Source: Leifsonia sp. Leaf264 (lineage in GTDB: Bacteria; Actinomycetota; Actinomycetes; Actinomycetales; Microbacteriaceae). Taken from it: a DNA stretch of 64,000 nt. The DNA lies in the NCBI RefSeq assembly GCF_001422325.1, contig NZ_LMMR01000004.1:129752-193751 (forward strand), given 5' to 3'. The translations under genes were made by a program, and so were the position numbers. Shown piece by piece: positions 56,192-64,000 of the stretch (the stretch's first letter is position 1; each line of letters starts with the position of its first letter). The notes beneath the pieces are model-generated. The model did not search any database and was not told the origin of the DNA. It was given only the letters and a program-made list of their open reading frames with translations.

Positions 56192-58384
56192 GTGAGCCTC
56201 TCCAGGAAACCCTCAGTCGCCCCCACGTCCAGTGTTCCTGTCTGGTTGCGTGTAGCGCTGCCCGTCGTGCTCATCCTCGTCTGGTTCGGCCTGTTCGCCG
56301 CCGGAGGCGCCAGCTTCGGCTCGCTCAGCACTGTCGTCGAGAACGACCAGTCGCAGTTCCTCCCCGCGAACTCCGAGGCCACGCAGGTGCAGGAACTGCA
56401 GGAGGGCTTCCGCAGTGCCGACGTGATCCCCGCGATCGTCGTCTACGAGCGCGATGGCGGACTGACGGATGCCGACGACGCGGCGATCGACTCCGACGCG
56501 ACGGCCTTCCAGTCCATCGACGGCGTCATCGACGACGGAGTCTCCCCGGCCGTGGTCTCCGAGGACGGCGAGGCGGCCGAACTGTTCGTGCAGATCGACG
56601 CGACAGCCGAGACCAAGGACGTGGTCGGGGAGATGCGGGACCACATCTCCGACACGGCTGTCGACGGGCTCACGGCTGCAGTGACCGGTCCCGCCGGCTT
56701 CACCACCGACCTGGCCGGTGCCTTCTCCGGCATCGACGGAATCCTGCTCGGCGTCGCCCTGCTCGCGGTCTTCGTCATCCTGATCATCGTCTACCGCTCG
56801 CCGCTGCTCCCGGTGATCGTGCTGGGCACCAGCCTGTCGGCACTCTGCGCCGCCGTGCTCGCCGTGGTGTCGCTGGCGAAGGCCGACATCCTGCTCCTGA
56901 ACGGGCAGACCCAGGGCATCCTCTTCATCCTCGTGATCGGAGCGGCCACGGACTACTCGTTGCTCTACATCTCGCGCTTCCGGGAGGCGCTGCACGTGCA
57001 CGAGCGCACCTGGGACGCCACGCTGGCCGCCCTCAAGGGCGCCTGGGAGCCGATCCTGGCGTCGGGCGGCACCGTGATCGCGGGCCTGCTCATGCTGCTC
57101 GCCAGCGAGCTCAACTCCAACAAGATCCTCGGGCCCGTCGCCGCGATCGGAATCGTGTTCGCCCTGCTCGGAGCGCTGACCCTCCTTCCCGCACTTCTGC
57201 TCTGGGCCGGTCGCGTCGCCTTCTGGCCCGTGCGTCCGAAGGTGGCAGCGCACACGGCGCCCGACGACGAGATCGCGAAGAAGGGGGTCTGGCCCTGGGT
57301 CGCCCGCCTGGTGCAGAAGCGCCCGCGCGTGATCTGGATCGTCTCGACCCTCGTGCTGGTCGTGCTCTCACTCGGAGTGACGCAGCTGAAGGCCGACGGT
57401 GTGCCGACGAGCGAATTCGTTCTCGGCGAGTCGCAGGCGCGTGACGGCCAGCAGATCGTGGGCGAGCACTTCCCCGGAGGCTCCGGCACGCCGGCCGTCA
57501 TCATCGCGCCCGAGGAGTCGCTGCAGGACGTCGCCGACATCGCCATCGGCACTGACGGCGTCTCCGACGTATCGGTGCTGTCCGAGGACTCGCCCAGCGG
57601 CTCGCTCCCCGTGACCACGGATGGCATCCAGCCGATCGGACCTCCCGGCAGCCCGACGGGTGAGCCCACCGTCGTCGACGGACAGGTTCAGCTGAACGCC
57701 ACGCTCGACTACGCCAGCGACTCCGATGCGGCCGAGGCCGTCGTCGCGGACCTGCGTGAGCAACTGGCGGCGCCCGTGCTCGTCGGCGGTGCGACGGCTG
57801 TGGCGCTCGACACCAAGAACGCCGCCATCCACGACCGCAACCTCATCATCCCGCTGGTTCTCGGGGTCATCCTGCTGATCCTCATGCTGCTGCTGCGGTC
57901 GATCGTGGCTCCCGTGCTGCTCATAGCCACCGTCGTGCTCTCCTTCGGGGCTGCGCTCGGCGTCTCGGCTGTGGTCTTCAACGACGTCTTCGGCTTCGCC
58001 GGGGCCGACCCGACGGTGCCGTTGTTCGGTTTCGTCTTCCTCGTCGCGCTGGGGGTGGACTACAACATCTTCCTGATGACCCGCGTGAGGGAGGAGACGG
58101 CCGTTCACGGTGCCCGGGACGGAGTGCTGCGCGGACTCGTTGTGACCGGCGGCGTCATCACCTCGGCGGGCCTCGTGCTGGCGGCGACCTTCGCTGCGCT
58201 CGGCGTGCTGCCCATCCTGTTCCTCGTGCAGTTGTCGTTCATCGTCGCGTTCGGTGTCCTGCTCGACACCTTCCTGGTGCGCTCACTGCTGGTACCGGCA
58301 CTCTCCTACGACATCGGGCGTGCGATCTGGTGGCCGTCGAAGCTGTCACGCGCTGAGCAGCCCGATGTCATCGAGCGGCGATAG
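56192..58384 (+). CDS. MMPL family (RND superfamily) transporter
   Basis: A 730-residue exporter with two similar halves. Each has one helix, a large external domain and about five more helices. First half: VALPVVLILVWFGLFAAGG, then VIGAATDYSLLYISRFREAL. Second half: VIWIVSTLVLVVLSLGV, then ALGVDYNIFLMTRVREE. The GxxxDY-type residues in helix 4 and its repeat match the proton-relay aspartate-tyrosine pairs of MmpL proteins. Likely exports lipids or hydrophobic compounds; the substrate is unknown. GTG 56192 is set by the promoter element and operator directly upstream. Confidence 0.88.
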   Translation: MSLSRKPSVAPTSSVPVWLRVALPVVLILVWFGLFAAGGASFGSLSTVVENDQSQFLPANSEATQVQELQEGFRSADVIPAIVVYERDGGLTDADDAAIDSDATAFQSIDGVIDDGVSPAVVSEDGEAAELFVQIDATAETKDVVGEMRDHISDTAVDGLTAAVTGPAGFTTDLAGAFSGIDGILLGVALLAVFVILIIVYRSPLLPVIVLGTSLSALCAAVLAVVSLAKADILLLNGQTQGILFILVIGAATDYSLLYISRFREALHVHERTWDATLAALKGAWEPILASGGTVIAGLLMLLASELNSNKILGPVAAIGIVFALLGALTLLPALLLWAGRVAFWPVRPKVAAHTAPDDEIAKKGVWPWVARLVQKRPRVIWIVSTLVLVVLSLGVTQLKADGVPTSEFVLGESQARDGQQIVGEHFPGGSGTPAVIIAPEESLQDVADIAIGTDGVSDVSVLSEDSPSGSLPVTTDGIQPIGPPGSPTGEPTVVDGQVQLNATLDYASDSDAAEAVVADLREQLAAPVLVGGATAVALDTKNAAIHDRNLIIPLVLGVILLILMLLLRSIVAPVLLIATVVLSFGAALGVSAVVFNDVFGFAGADPTVPLFGFVFLVALGVDYNIFLMTRVREETAVHGARDGVLRGLVVTGGVITSAGLVLAATFAALGVLPILFLVQLSFIVAFGVLLDTFLVRSLLVPALSYDIGRAIWWPSKLSRAEQPDVIERR

Positions 58385-58387
58385 ATT
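58382..58387 (+). promoter_or_regulatory. Predicted -10 element TAGATT, leaderless
   Basis: TAGATT overlaps the end of the MMPL gene and lies seven bases before ATG 58395, the same hexamer and spacing as at 19203. Confidence 0.5.
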
Positions 58388-58394
58388 CTCAGCC

Positions 58395-59042
58395 ATGAAC
58401 TCCCGGATCGCCGCCGTCGTCTTCCGCCTACTGGTCGCAGGGCTGTCGCTCACGGCGGTGGGCGTGCAATTCGTCGCCGTGACGCTGGCGAAAGGGCACA
58501 GCGTCGTGAACTTCTTCAGCTACTTCACGAACCTGTCGAACATCATCGTGAGCGTCGTGCTCATCGTGAGCGCGATCCGCCTCGCACGGGGTTCGACGGC
58601 ATCCACGGTGGGTGTCGCCGTGCGCGGAGCGTCCGTGGTCTACATCGCCTTCGTCGGTCTGGTGTTCAACACCCTGCTGCGCGACGTGGACCTGGGCGAC
58701 CTGATCCCGTGGGTGAATGCGATCGTGCACTTCCTCGTGCCGATCGCTGCGGTGATCGACTGGGTGGTCTGGCCGCCGCGTCGCCCGCTGCCGTGGAGCG
58801 CCGTGTTCTACTGGATGATCTTCCCGGCCGTCTACGTGGCGTATTCGCTCATCCGCGGCGCTGTCACCGACTTCTACCCGTACCCGTTCTTCAGCCCGGT
58901 GATCCAGGACGGCTACGGGGGAGTGGCCGTCTACTGCGCGGTCATGATCGTGGGGTTCCTCGTCCTGGCGGTGCTGATCCGCTGGCTGGGCAATTCCCTC
59001 GGTGGGGCGCGGGTGCGCCGGGAGGCGGCATCCGTCACCTGA
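58395..59042 (+). CDS. Pr6Pr family membrane protein
   Basis: A 215-residue protein with six helices. Conserved features include FFSYFTNLSNIIVSVVL near residue 45, NTLLRDV, the polar helix WVNAIVHFLVPIAAVIDWV and YPYPFFSPVIQDGYGGV near 165, as in Pr6Pr family proteins (six helices with conserved prolines and polar residues). Function is unknown. It follows the MMPL gene by 10 bases and may be read through from it or started by its own TAGATT. Confidence 0.8.
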   Translation: MNSRIAAVVFRLLVAGLSLTAVGVQFVAVTLAKGHSVVNFFSYFTNLSNIIVSVVLIVSAIRLARGSTASTVGVAVRGASVVYIAFVGLVFNTLLRDVDLGDLIPWVNAIVHFLVPIAAVIDWVVWPPRRPLPWSAVFYWMIFPAVYVAYSLIRGAVTDFYPYPFFSPVIQDGYGGVAVYCAVMIVGFLVLAVLIRWLGNSLGGARVRREAASVT

Positions 59043-59054
59043 CCTGCGACGAGG

Positions 59055-60461
59055 TCAGGAAGCGGCGCGATCGACCGCAGCGGGTTCCTCGGGCTCCGCA
59101 ACCGGCGGATCCCCACGGCGTCGCAGCACCAGGTAGGCGGCAACGCACACCACGCAGAACACGACCAGAGTCGTCAACCAGCTTCCGACAGTGTCACCGA
59201 GGACCCGCCAGTTGTGCTCGGAACTGACCACCAGCACGCTGAACGCGACCAGCACGACGAAGTAGCTCGCCGCCCACAGCCGCCGGGACTCGTGGAAGAC
59301 CTCCGCCCCCTCCAGGAGGCGGAACGGCAGCAGGCCGACGACCAGGGCCGTGATCCCCTCGGTGGTGATCGCAGCCAGCGTCTCGGTGGCGAGAGGCCCG
59401 ACGAACGTCAGCGACTCCTCCGCCCCCGACTCCAGCAGTGCGTTGTAGCCGAACCAGGCCGCGACCCCGAACGCGAGCACGACCCCGGCCCGCACCAGCA
59501 CGGCCCGCGCCCGATCCCGTTCCGACCCCGCGCTCGTGACGGCCAGGCCGAAGACCAGCCCGACCATGAACCCGGGGGAGAAGTCCAGAAGACGGGAGGC
59601 CGCCACCCCGAGCACGGCGAGGAGGAGGGCGAATGGCCGGAGCTGGATGGCCGTTGCGAGGTGCCAGCGCTGGCGCAGGGCGAGCGCGGTGACGGCGCTC
59701 GCGAGGTAACCGATGACGAACAGCGCGATGAGACAGGCGAGGAAGAGTCGCGCTGAGGCGGCCGTGAAGCCGAACTCGGGGTCGTTGAGGCTGAACAATC
59801 CGGCTGCCACGACGCTGACCGTGATGCCACCGATGATCGGACGGGCCTGGACGCGGTTGCCGAGACCGACCACTGCAGCCGGGGTCAACCGGCCCAGCCA
59901 TCCGAACAACACGTCGTAGCGGGCGAGGAGCGTCGAATTCAGCAGCTCGACCGGGAAGAGAACGAGGAGCATGACGGCCAGCGCACCGAGCACGCCGAAG
60001 GCGACGAGTTCCGGTTGGGCACGGAACCCGCGCAGGGTGGCGAGGGACTTCGTGAGCAGATTCGGCTCGGTCGCTGCAGCGGGGACGCTGTCGGGGGGAG
60101 CAGCGACGTCTGGTGTCGTCGACGCGCGTCCGAGCACCTGGGTGGTCGCTCCGACCCCCACGGCGACGAGCTGGGACTGCGGGGCGTCGGCGACGGGAGA
60201 TCCGTCTCCGTCATCCGTCGGCGCTTCTGGCGGAGGGGGCTGCGGAGGCGGCGGTGCGTCCGGGAGTCGCAGGAACGGAGCGTGGTTGGGAACGGGCGTG
60301 TCCGGCACGTAGTCGGCCGGAGGAGTCGCGGGCCCTCCGGTGCTCACGACGGAGTCGGAGGATGCGGCGGGGGCGGGCTGTGCCGCCGCAGCCACCGCAC
60401 TGAGGGCGATCGCCATCACGAGGATGGTGCCGCCGATGGAGCAGAGTCGGGATCTCCGCAC
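59055..60461 (-). CDS. Secreted-signal multi-pass membrane protein with VGLLP motif
   Basis: A 468-residue protein. A signal-like N-terminus (ILVMAIALSAVAAAAQPAPA) is followed by a Pro-rich external stretch (DAPPPPQPPPPEAP) to about residue 140. Eight or more helices follow, with PVELLNSTLLARYDVLFGWL, RVQARPIIGGI and GITALVVGLLPFRLLEG. The last resembles actinobacterial membrane proteins named for an FGLLP motif, which I offer with low certainty. The C-terminus is acidic. GTG 60461 has GAAAGG upstream. GTG 60554 is a longer alternative. Confidence 0.68.
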   Translation of the reverse strand: MRRSRLCSIGGTILVMAIALSAVAAAAQPAPAASSDSVVSTGGPATPPADYVPDTPVPNHAPFLRLPDAPPPPQPPPPEAPTDDGDGSPVADAPQSQLVAVGVGATTQVLGRASTTPDVAAPPDSVPAAATEPNLLTKSLATLRGFRAQPELVAFGVLGALAVMLLVLFPVELLNSTLLARYDVLFGWLGRLTPAAVVGLGNRVQARPIIGGITVSVVAAGLFSLNDPEFGFTAASARLFLACLIALFVIGYLASAVTALALRQRWHLATAIQLRPFALLLAVLGVAASRLLDFSPGFMVGLVFGLAVTSAGSERDRARAVLVRAGVVLAFGVAAWFGYNALLESGAEESLTFVGPLATETLAAITTEGITALVVGLLPFRLLEGAEVFHESRRLWAASYFVVLVAFSVLVVSSEHNWRVLGDTVGSWLTTLVVFCVVCVAAYLVLRRRGDPPVAEPEEPAAVDRAAS

Positions 60462-60667
60462 GGGTCGGACCTTTCGCAGCTCAGGTGACTGCACAGGACT
60501 GGTCTGGACCGGCGGCTCGGGGGTGGCATCCGTCGATCGCAGAAGGTGCGACACACCGTAGCAGCGCGTTGGCCGGTACTGGCATCTGGAAACAAGGCTG
60601 TAACAAGCGCAGGCGTGCAGGCTGACGCATCGGTCCTCTGGCATCCGTCGCCTGCCGCGGCGTGAAC

Positions 60668-60706
60668 GAGAAGAGGCCGGCTCCCCGACGGGACCGGCCT
60701 CCTCTC
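60668..60706. terminator. Terminator after kgd
   Basis: GAGAAGAGGCCGG (60668-60680) and CCGGCCTCCTCTC (60694-60706) pair with one mismatch, and TCCC/GGGA extends the stem inward. It lies 16 bases after the kgd stop codon. Confidence 0.65.
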
Positions 60707-60721
60707 GTGGTCGCGGGGTGG

Positions 60722-63700
60722 CTACAGCGTGAGAGCCTGCTTGATGAGCTCGGCCTGCTCGACGGCGTGGCGCTTCGCGGACCCTGCAGCGGGGGCTGCG
60801 GATGCCGGACGCGAGATGACGCCGACCGGGCGGGGGCCCAGCTTGCTGGTCTCGAGGATGAAGTACGGCCAGGCGCCCTGGTTCTCGGGCTCGTCCTGGA
60901 TCCAGTACAGCTCGGCGTTCGGGTACTGCGCCGCGACATCCTTGATCTCGGCTGCCGGAAGCGGGTAGTACTGCTCCAGGCGCACGAGGGCGATCTCGGG
61001 GTTCGGGTTCTTCTCGAGCTCGGTGCGCAGGTCGTAGTAGACCTTGCCCGCCATGAAGAGCACGCGCTTGACCGCTGCCTTGTCGTCGATGCGCACGTCG
61101 TCGATCACGGGCTCGAACCGGCCGCTGGTGAAGTCGGCGATCTCGCTGGTGGCGCCGCGGAGGCGCAGCATCGCCTTCGGCGTGAAGACCACGAGAGGGC
61201 GACGCGGGCGCTGGTAGGCCTGACGACGCAGCAGGTGGAAGTACGACGCCGGGGTCGACGGCCGGGCGACGGTCATGTTGTTCTCGGCGCAGAGCTGCAG
61301 GAAGCGCTCGATGCGCGCCGAGGAGTGGTCGGGACCCTGGCCCTCGTAGCCGTGCGGGAGGAGGAGTACGACGCTGGAGCGCTGGCCCCACTTCTGCTCG
61401 GCAGAGGAGATGAACTCGTCGATGATGGTCTGCGCACCGTTGGAGAAGTCGCCGAACTGGGCTTCCCACAGCACGAGCGCATCGGCCCGCTCCACGGAGT
61501 AGCCGTACTCGAAGCCCATGGCGGCGTACTCGCTGAGCAGGGTGTCGTAGATCCAGAACCTGGCCTGGTTCTCGGACAGGTTCGCCAGTGGCAACCACTC
61601 CTGCCCGTTGGCGCGGTCGTGCAGGACCGCGTGGCGCTGCACGAAGGTTCCGCGGCGGGCGTCCTGACCGGCGAAGCGCACGGGCGTGCCCTCGGTGAGC
61701 AGCGAGCCGAGGGCGAGCAACTCGCCGAACGCCCAGTCGACGCCGCCGTTGCGGCTCATGTCGAGTCGCTTCTGCAGGAGCTGCTGGAGCTTGTTGTGCA
61801 CGGTGAAGCCGGACGGCTTGTTGTTGAAGGCGTCGCCGATGAGGTGCACGACCTGCTCGGAGACGCCGGTGGTCTCCGGCTCGCCGGTGGCGTCGCTCTG
61901 GTCGTCCTCGCCAATCGCCGTGATGGGCGTCGTCTGCGCCGCGTGGGTCTCCAGGAAGGCGCGCTCGAGGCGGTCCTGGAAGTCGGCGTGAGCCTGCTCG
62001 TACTCCTCCTCGGTGATGTCGCCACGTCCGACGAGGGCCTCGGTGTAGAGCTTGCGGACGCTGCGCTTGGCCTCGATGAGGTTGTACATCAGCGGCTGGG
62101 TCATCGAGGGGTCGTCGCCCTCATTGTGACCGCGACGGCGGTACGAGATGAGGTCGATGACCACGTCGCGGTGGAACTCCTGGCGGTACGCGTAGGCGAG
62201 CTGCGCCACGCGCACGACGGCCTCGGGGTCGTCGCCGTTCACGTGGAAGATCGGCGCCTGGATGGTCTTGCCGACGTCGGTCGAGTAGATCGAGGTGCGT
62301 CCCTCGCTCGGCGGCGTCGTGAAGCCGACCTGGTTGTTCACCACGAGGTGGATGGTGCCGCCGGTGCGATAGGCCCGCAGCTGCGACATCTGCATGGTCT
62401 CGACGACGACGCCCTGGCCGGCCATGGCCGCGTCGCCGTGGATGAGGATCGGCAGGGTCGAGAAGGTGCCGACGGGCTTGCGGTCCTGCTTGGCGCGCAC
62501 GATGCCCTCGAGCACGCCGTCGACAGCCTCGAGGTGGGACGGGTTCGCGGCGAGGTACACGCCGATCTCCTCGCCGTTGGCTCCGGTGAAGGTTCCCTCT
62601 GTGCCGAGGTGGTACTTCACGTCACCGGATCCGGAGCCGGCCATGTGGCCCTCGAACTCCTGGAAGATCTGGCCGTAGGTCTTGCCGGCGATGTTGGTGA
62701 GCACGTTGAGGCGTCCGCGGTGCGCCATGCCGATGGCGACCTCGTCGAGGCCGTCCTCCGCAGCGCCCTGGAGGATCTGATCGAGCAGGGCGATCGTGGA
62801 TTCTCCGCCCTCGAGGCTGAAGCGCTTCTGGCCGACGTACTTGGTCTGCAGGAAGGTCTCGAACGCCTCGGCCTCGTTGAGCTTGCCCAGGATGCGCATC
62901 TGCTCGTCGTGGTTGGGCTTCTCGTACTTGCGCTCGACCTGAGCCTGCACCCAGGCGCGCTGGGCCGGGTCCTGGATGTGCATGTACTCGATGCCCGTCG
63001 TGCGGCAGTAGGAGTCGCGGAGCACGCCGAGGATGTCGCGCAGCAGCGCAGAGCGCTTGTCGCCGAATCCGCCGGTGACGAACTCCCGGTCCAGGTCCCA
63101 GAAGGTGAGGCCGTGGCTGGAGATGTCGAGGTCGGGGTGCGAGCGCTGCACGTACTCGAGCGGGTCGATGTCGGCCATGAGGTGGCCGCGCACGCGGAAG
63201 GCGTTGATCAGCTCCTGCACGCGGGCCGTCTTGTCGATGGCGCTGGCGATGTCGACGCTGATGTCGGGAGCCCACTCGATGGGGGCGTAGGGGATGCGCA
63301 GCGCCGCGAAGATGTCGCTGTAGAAGGTGCGCTTGCCGGTGAGCAACTCGTGCACGATCTTGAGGAACTCGCCGGAACCTGCACCCTGGATGACGCGGTG
63401 GTCGTAGGTGCTGGTCAGCGTGATGGTCTTGCCGATGGCGAGGCCGGCGAGGGTCTTCTCGCTCGAGCCCTGGAACTCGGCCGGGTACTCGAGGGCGCCG
63501 GCGCCGATGATGCAGCCCTGGCCGCGCATGAGGCGCGGGACCGAGTGCACGGTTCCGATTCCACCGGGGTTGGTGAGCGAGATGGACGCGCCCTTGAAGT
63601 CGTCGGCCGTGAGCTTGTTCTGGCGGGCCCGGGAGACCAGGTCCTCGTAGGCGGAGAGGTACTCGCCGAAGGTCATGGTGTCCGCGCGCTTGATGGCGGG

Positions 63701-64000
63701 CACGAGGAGGGCACGGGAGCCATCGGGCTTCGGGATGTCGATGGCGATGCCGAGGCCGACATGGGCGGGCTTCACGACGGAGGGCTTGCCGTCGACGTCC
63801 TCGTAGTAGACGTTCTGGCTCGGGAACTGCTTGAGCGCCTGGATGAGCGCCCAGCCGATGAGGTGGGTGAAGGAGATCTTGCCGCCGCGCGAGCGCTTCA
63901 GGTGGTTGTTGATGACGATGCGGTTGTCGATCATCAGCTTGGCCGGGATGGTGCGCACACTGGTGGCGGTGGGGACCGTCAGGCTCGCATCCATGTTGGT
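60722..64000 (-). CDS. kgd: Multifunctional 2-oxoglutarate metabolism enzyme Kgd/SucA (5' end outside window)
   Basis: TCA-cycle enzyme combining an E2-type succinyltransferase core with a thiamine-diphosphate E1 domain, as in Mycobacterium Kgd and Corynebacterium OdhA. The window holds about 1092 codons. The first roughly 250 residues here are the E2 catalytic domain ([37 protein letters not shown]). E1 follows with [41 protein letters not shown] and [15 protein letters not shown]. The C-terminus is [17 protein letters not shown]. The frame continues to the right edge, so ATG 63994 is internal and the N-terminal segment is missing. Confidence 0.95.
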   Translation of the reverse strand, partial: TNMDASLTVPTATSVRTIPAKLMIDNRIVINNHLKRSRGGKISFTHLIGWALIQALKQFPSQNVYYEDVDGKPSVVKPAHVGLGIAIDIPKPDGSRALLVPAIKRADTMTFGEYLSAYEDLVSRARQNKLTADDFKGASISLTNPGGIGTVHSVPRLMRGQGCIIGAGALEYPAEFQGSSEKTLAGLAIGKTITLTSTYDHRVIQGAGSGEFLKIVHELLTGKRTFYSDIFAALRIPYAPIEWAPDISVDIASAIDKTARVQELINAFRVRGHLMADIDPLEYVQRSHPDLDISSHGLTFWDLDREFVTGGFGDKRSALLRDILGVLRDSYCRTTGIEYMHIQDPAQRAWVQAQVERKYEKPNHDEQMRILGKLNEAEAFETFLQTKYVGQKRFSLEGGESTIALLDQILQGAAEDGLDEVAIGMAHRGRLNVLTNIAGKTYGQIFQEFEGHMAGSGSGDVKYHLGTEGTFTGANGEEIGVYLAANPSHLEAVDGVLEGIVRAKQDRKPVGTFSTLPILIHGDAAMAGQGVVVETMQMSQLRAYRTGGTIHLVVNNQVGFTTPPSEGRTSIYSTDVGKTIQAPIFHVNGDDPEAVVRVAQLAYAYRQEFHRDVVIDLISYRRRGHNEGDDPSMTQPLMYNLIEAKRSVRKLYTEALVGRGDITEEEYEQAHADFQDRLERAFLETHAAQTTPITAIGEDDQSDATGEPETTGVSEQVVHLIGDAFNNKPSGFTVHNKLQQLLQKRLDMSRNGGVDWAFGELLALGSLLTEGTPVRFAGQDARRGTFVQRHAVLHDRANGQEWLPLANLSENQARFWIYDTLLSEYAAMGFEYGYSVERADALVLWEAQFGDFSNGAQTIIDEFISSAEQKWGQRSSVVLLLPHGYEGQGPDHSSARIERFLQLCAENNMTVARPSTPASYFHLLRRQAYQRPRRPLVVFTPKAMLRLRGATSEIADFTSGRFEPVIDDVRIDDKAAVKRVLFMAGKVYYDLRTELEKNPNPEIALVRLEQYYPLPAAEIKDVAAQYPNAELYWIQDEPENQGAWPYFILETSKLGPRPVGVISRPASAAPAAGSAKRHAVEQAELIKQALTL

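Noticed and set aside
60555-61598. N-terminal extension of the membrane protein at 59055-60461
   Set aside because: The frame stays open upstream, but this part is an out-of-frame reading of kgd across its terminator. The signal peptide and GAAAGG site support the start at 60461.

Overview
The window is about 64 kb of a high-GC Gram-positive chromosome, most likely a member of the actinobacterial family Microbacteriaceae. The evidence is about 68-70% GC over most of the length, two WhiB proteins, the MtrA-MtrB-LpqB operon, PdtaS, the SigH/RshA pair, an E2-E1 fused 2-oxoglutarate decarboxylase (Kgd), and the frequent octamer CGGATGCC/GGCATCCG. No rRNA, tRNA, CRISPR array, insertion sequence or phage gene was seen. 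No gene-free stretch exceeds 300 bases.

Region 1 (1 to about 18.1 kb) is a cell-envelope glycan locus. It holds a bifunctional glycosyltransferase/glycerophosphotransferase of the teichoic-acid type (cut by the left edge), a stand-alone polysaccharide pyruvyl transferase, a GT4 glycosyltransferase, a pyruvyl transferase-GT2 fusion, another GT2 enzyme, three membrane acyltransferases (two with SGNH domains) and mannose-6-phosphate isomerase. A glutaryl-CoA-dehydrogenase-like gene is embedded in it. The likely product is a polyol-phosphate wall polymer decorated with pyruvate ketals and acyl groups. The first 4.5 kb has lower GC and lacks the CGGATGCC word, which suggests a replaced or acquired segment.

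Region 2 (18.1-28.1 kb) has a GlxA-type regulator, galE, whiB2, a giant GT2 membrane protein with a DUF5719 partner, a degenerate metallopeptidase-family gene, a DUF3499 gene and ahcY. Region 3 (28.2-36.6 kb) contains RDD and SpoIIM-like membrane proteins in a very tight divergent pair, an aquaporin, and a five-gene overlapping operon (membrane protein, DUF4129, DUF4350, MoxR ATPase, DUF58). Its content matches the Rv3689-Rv3695 set of Mycobacterium.

Region 4 (36.7-56.1 kb) follows the mycobacterial order Rv3246c to Rv3219: mtrA-mtrB-lpqB, comF, hpf, secA, an Rv3235-like gene, then pdtaS, whiB1, rsgA, aroA, sigH and rshA. A SAF-domain/CpaE-like pair without any other Tad pilus genes sits inside it. 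The right end (56.2-64 kb) has an MMPL transporter with an operator-like palindrome over its promoter, a Pr6Pr membrane protein, a secreted multi-pass membrane protein and kgd (cut by the right edge).

A recurring feature is a -10 hexamer resembling TANNNT placed 6-9 bases before the start codon with no Shine-Dalgarno sequence. About a dozen genes show it, which points to frequent leaderless transcription. Others (for example manA, hpf, galE, whiB1) have clear GGAGG-type ribosome sites. Most of the window is ordinary core genome. The less usual parts are the pyruvyl transferase-GT2 fusion, the orphan CpaB/CpaE-like pair with a lysine-free P-loop, and the compact divergent and operator-covered promoters.
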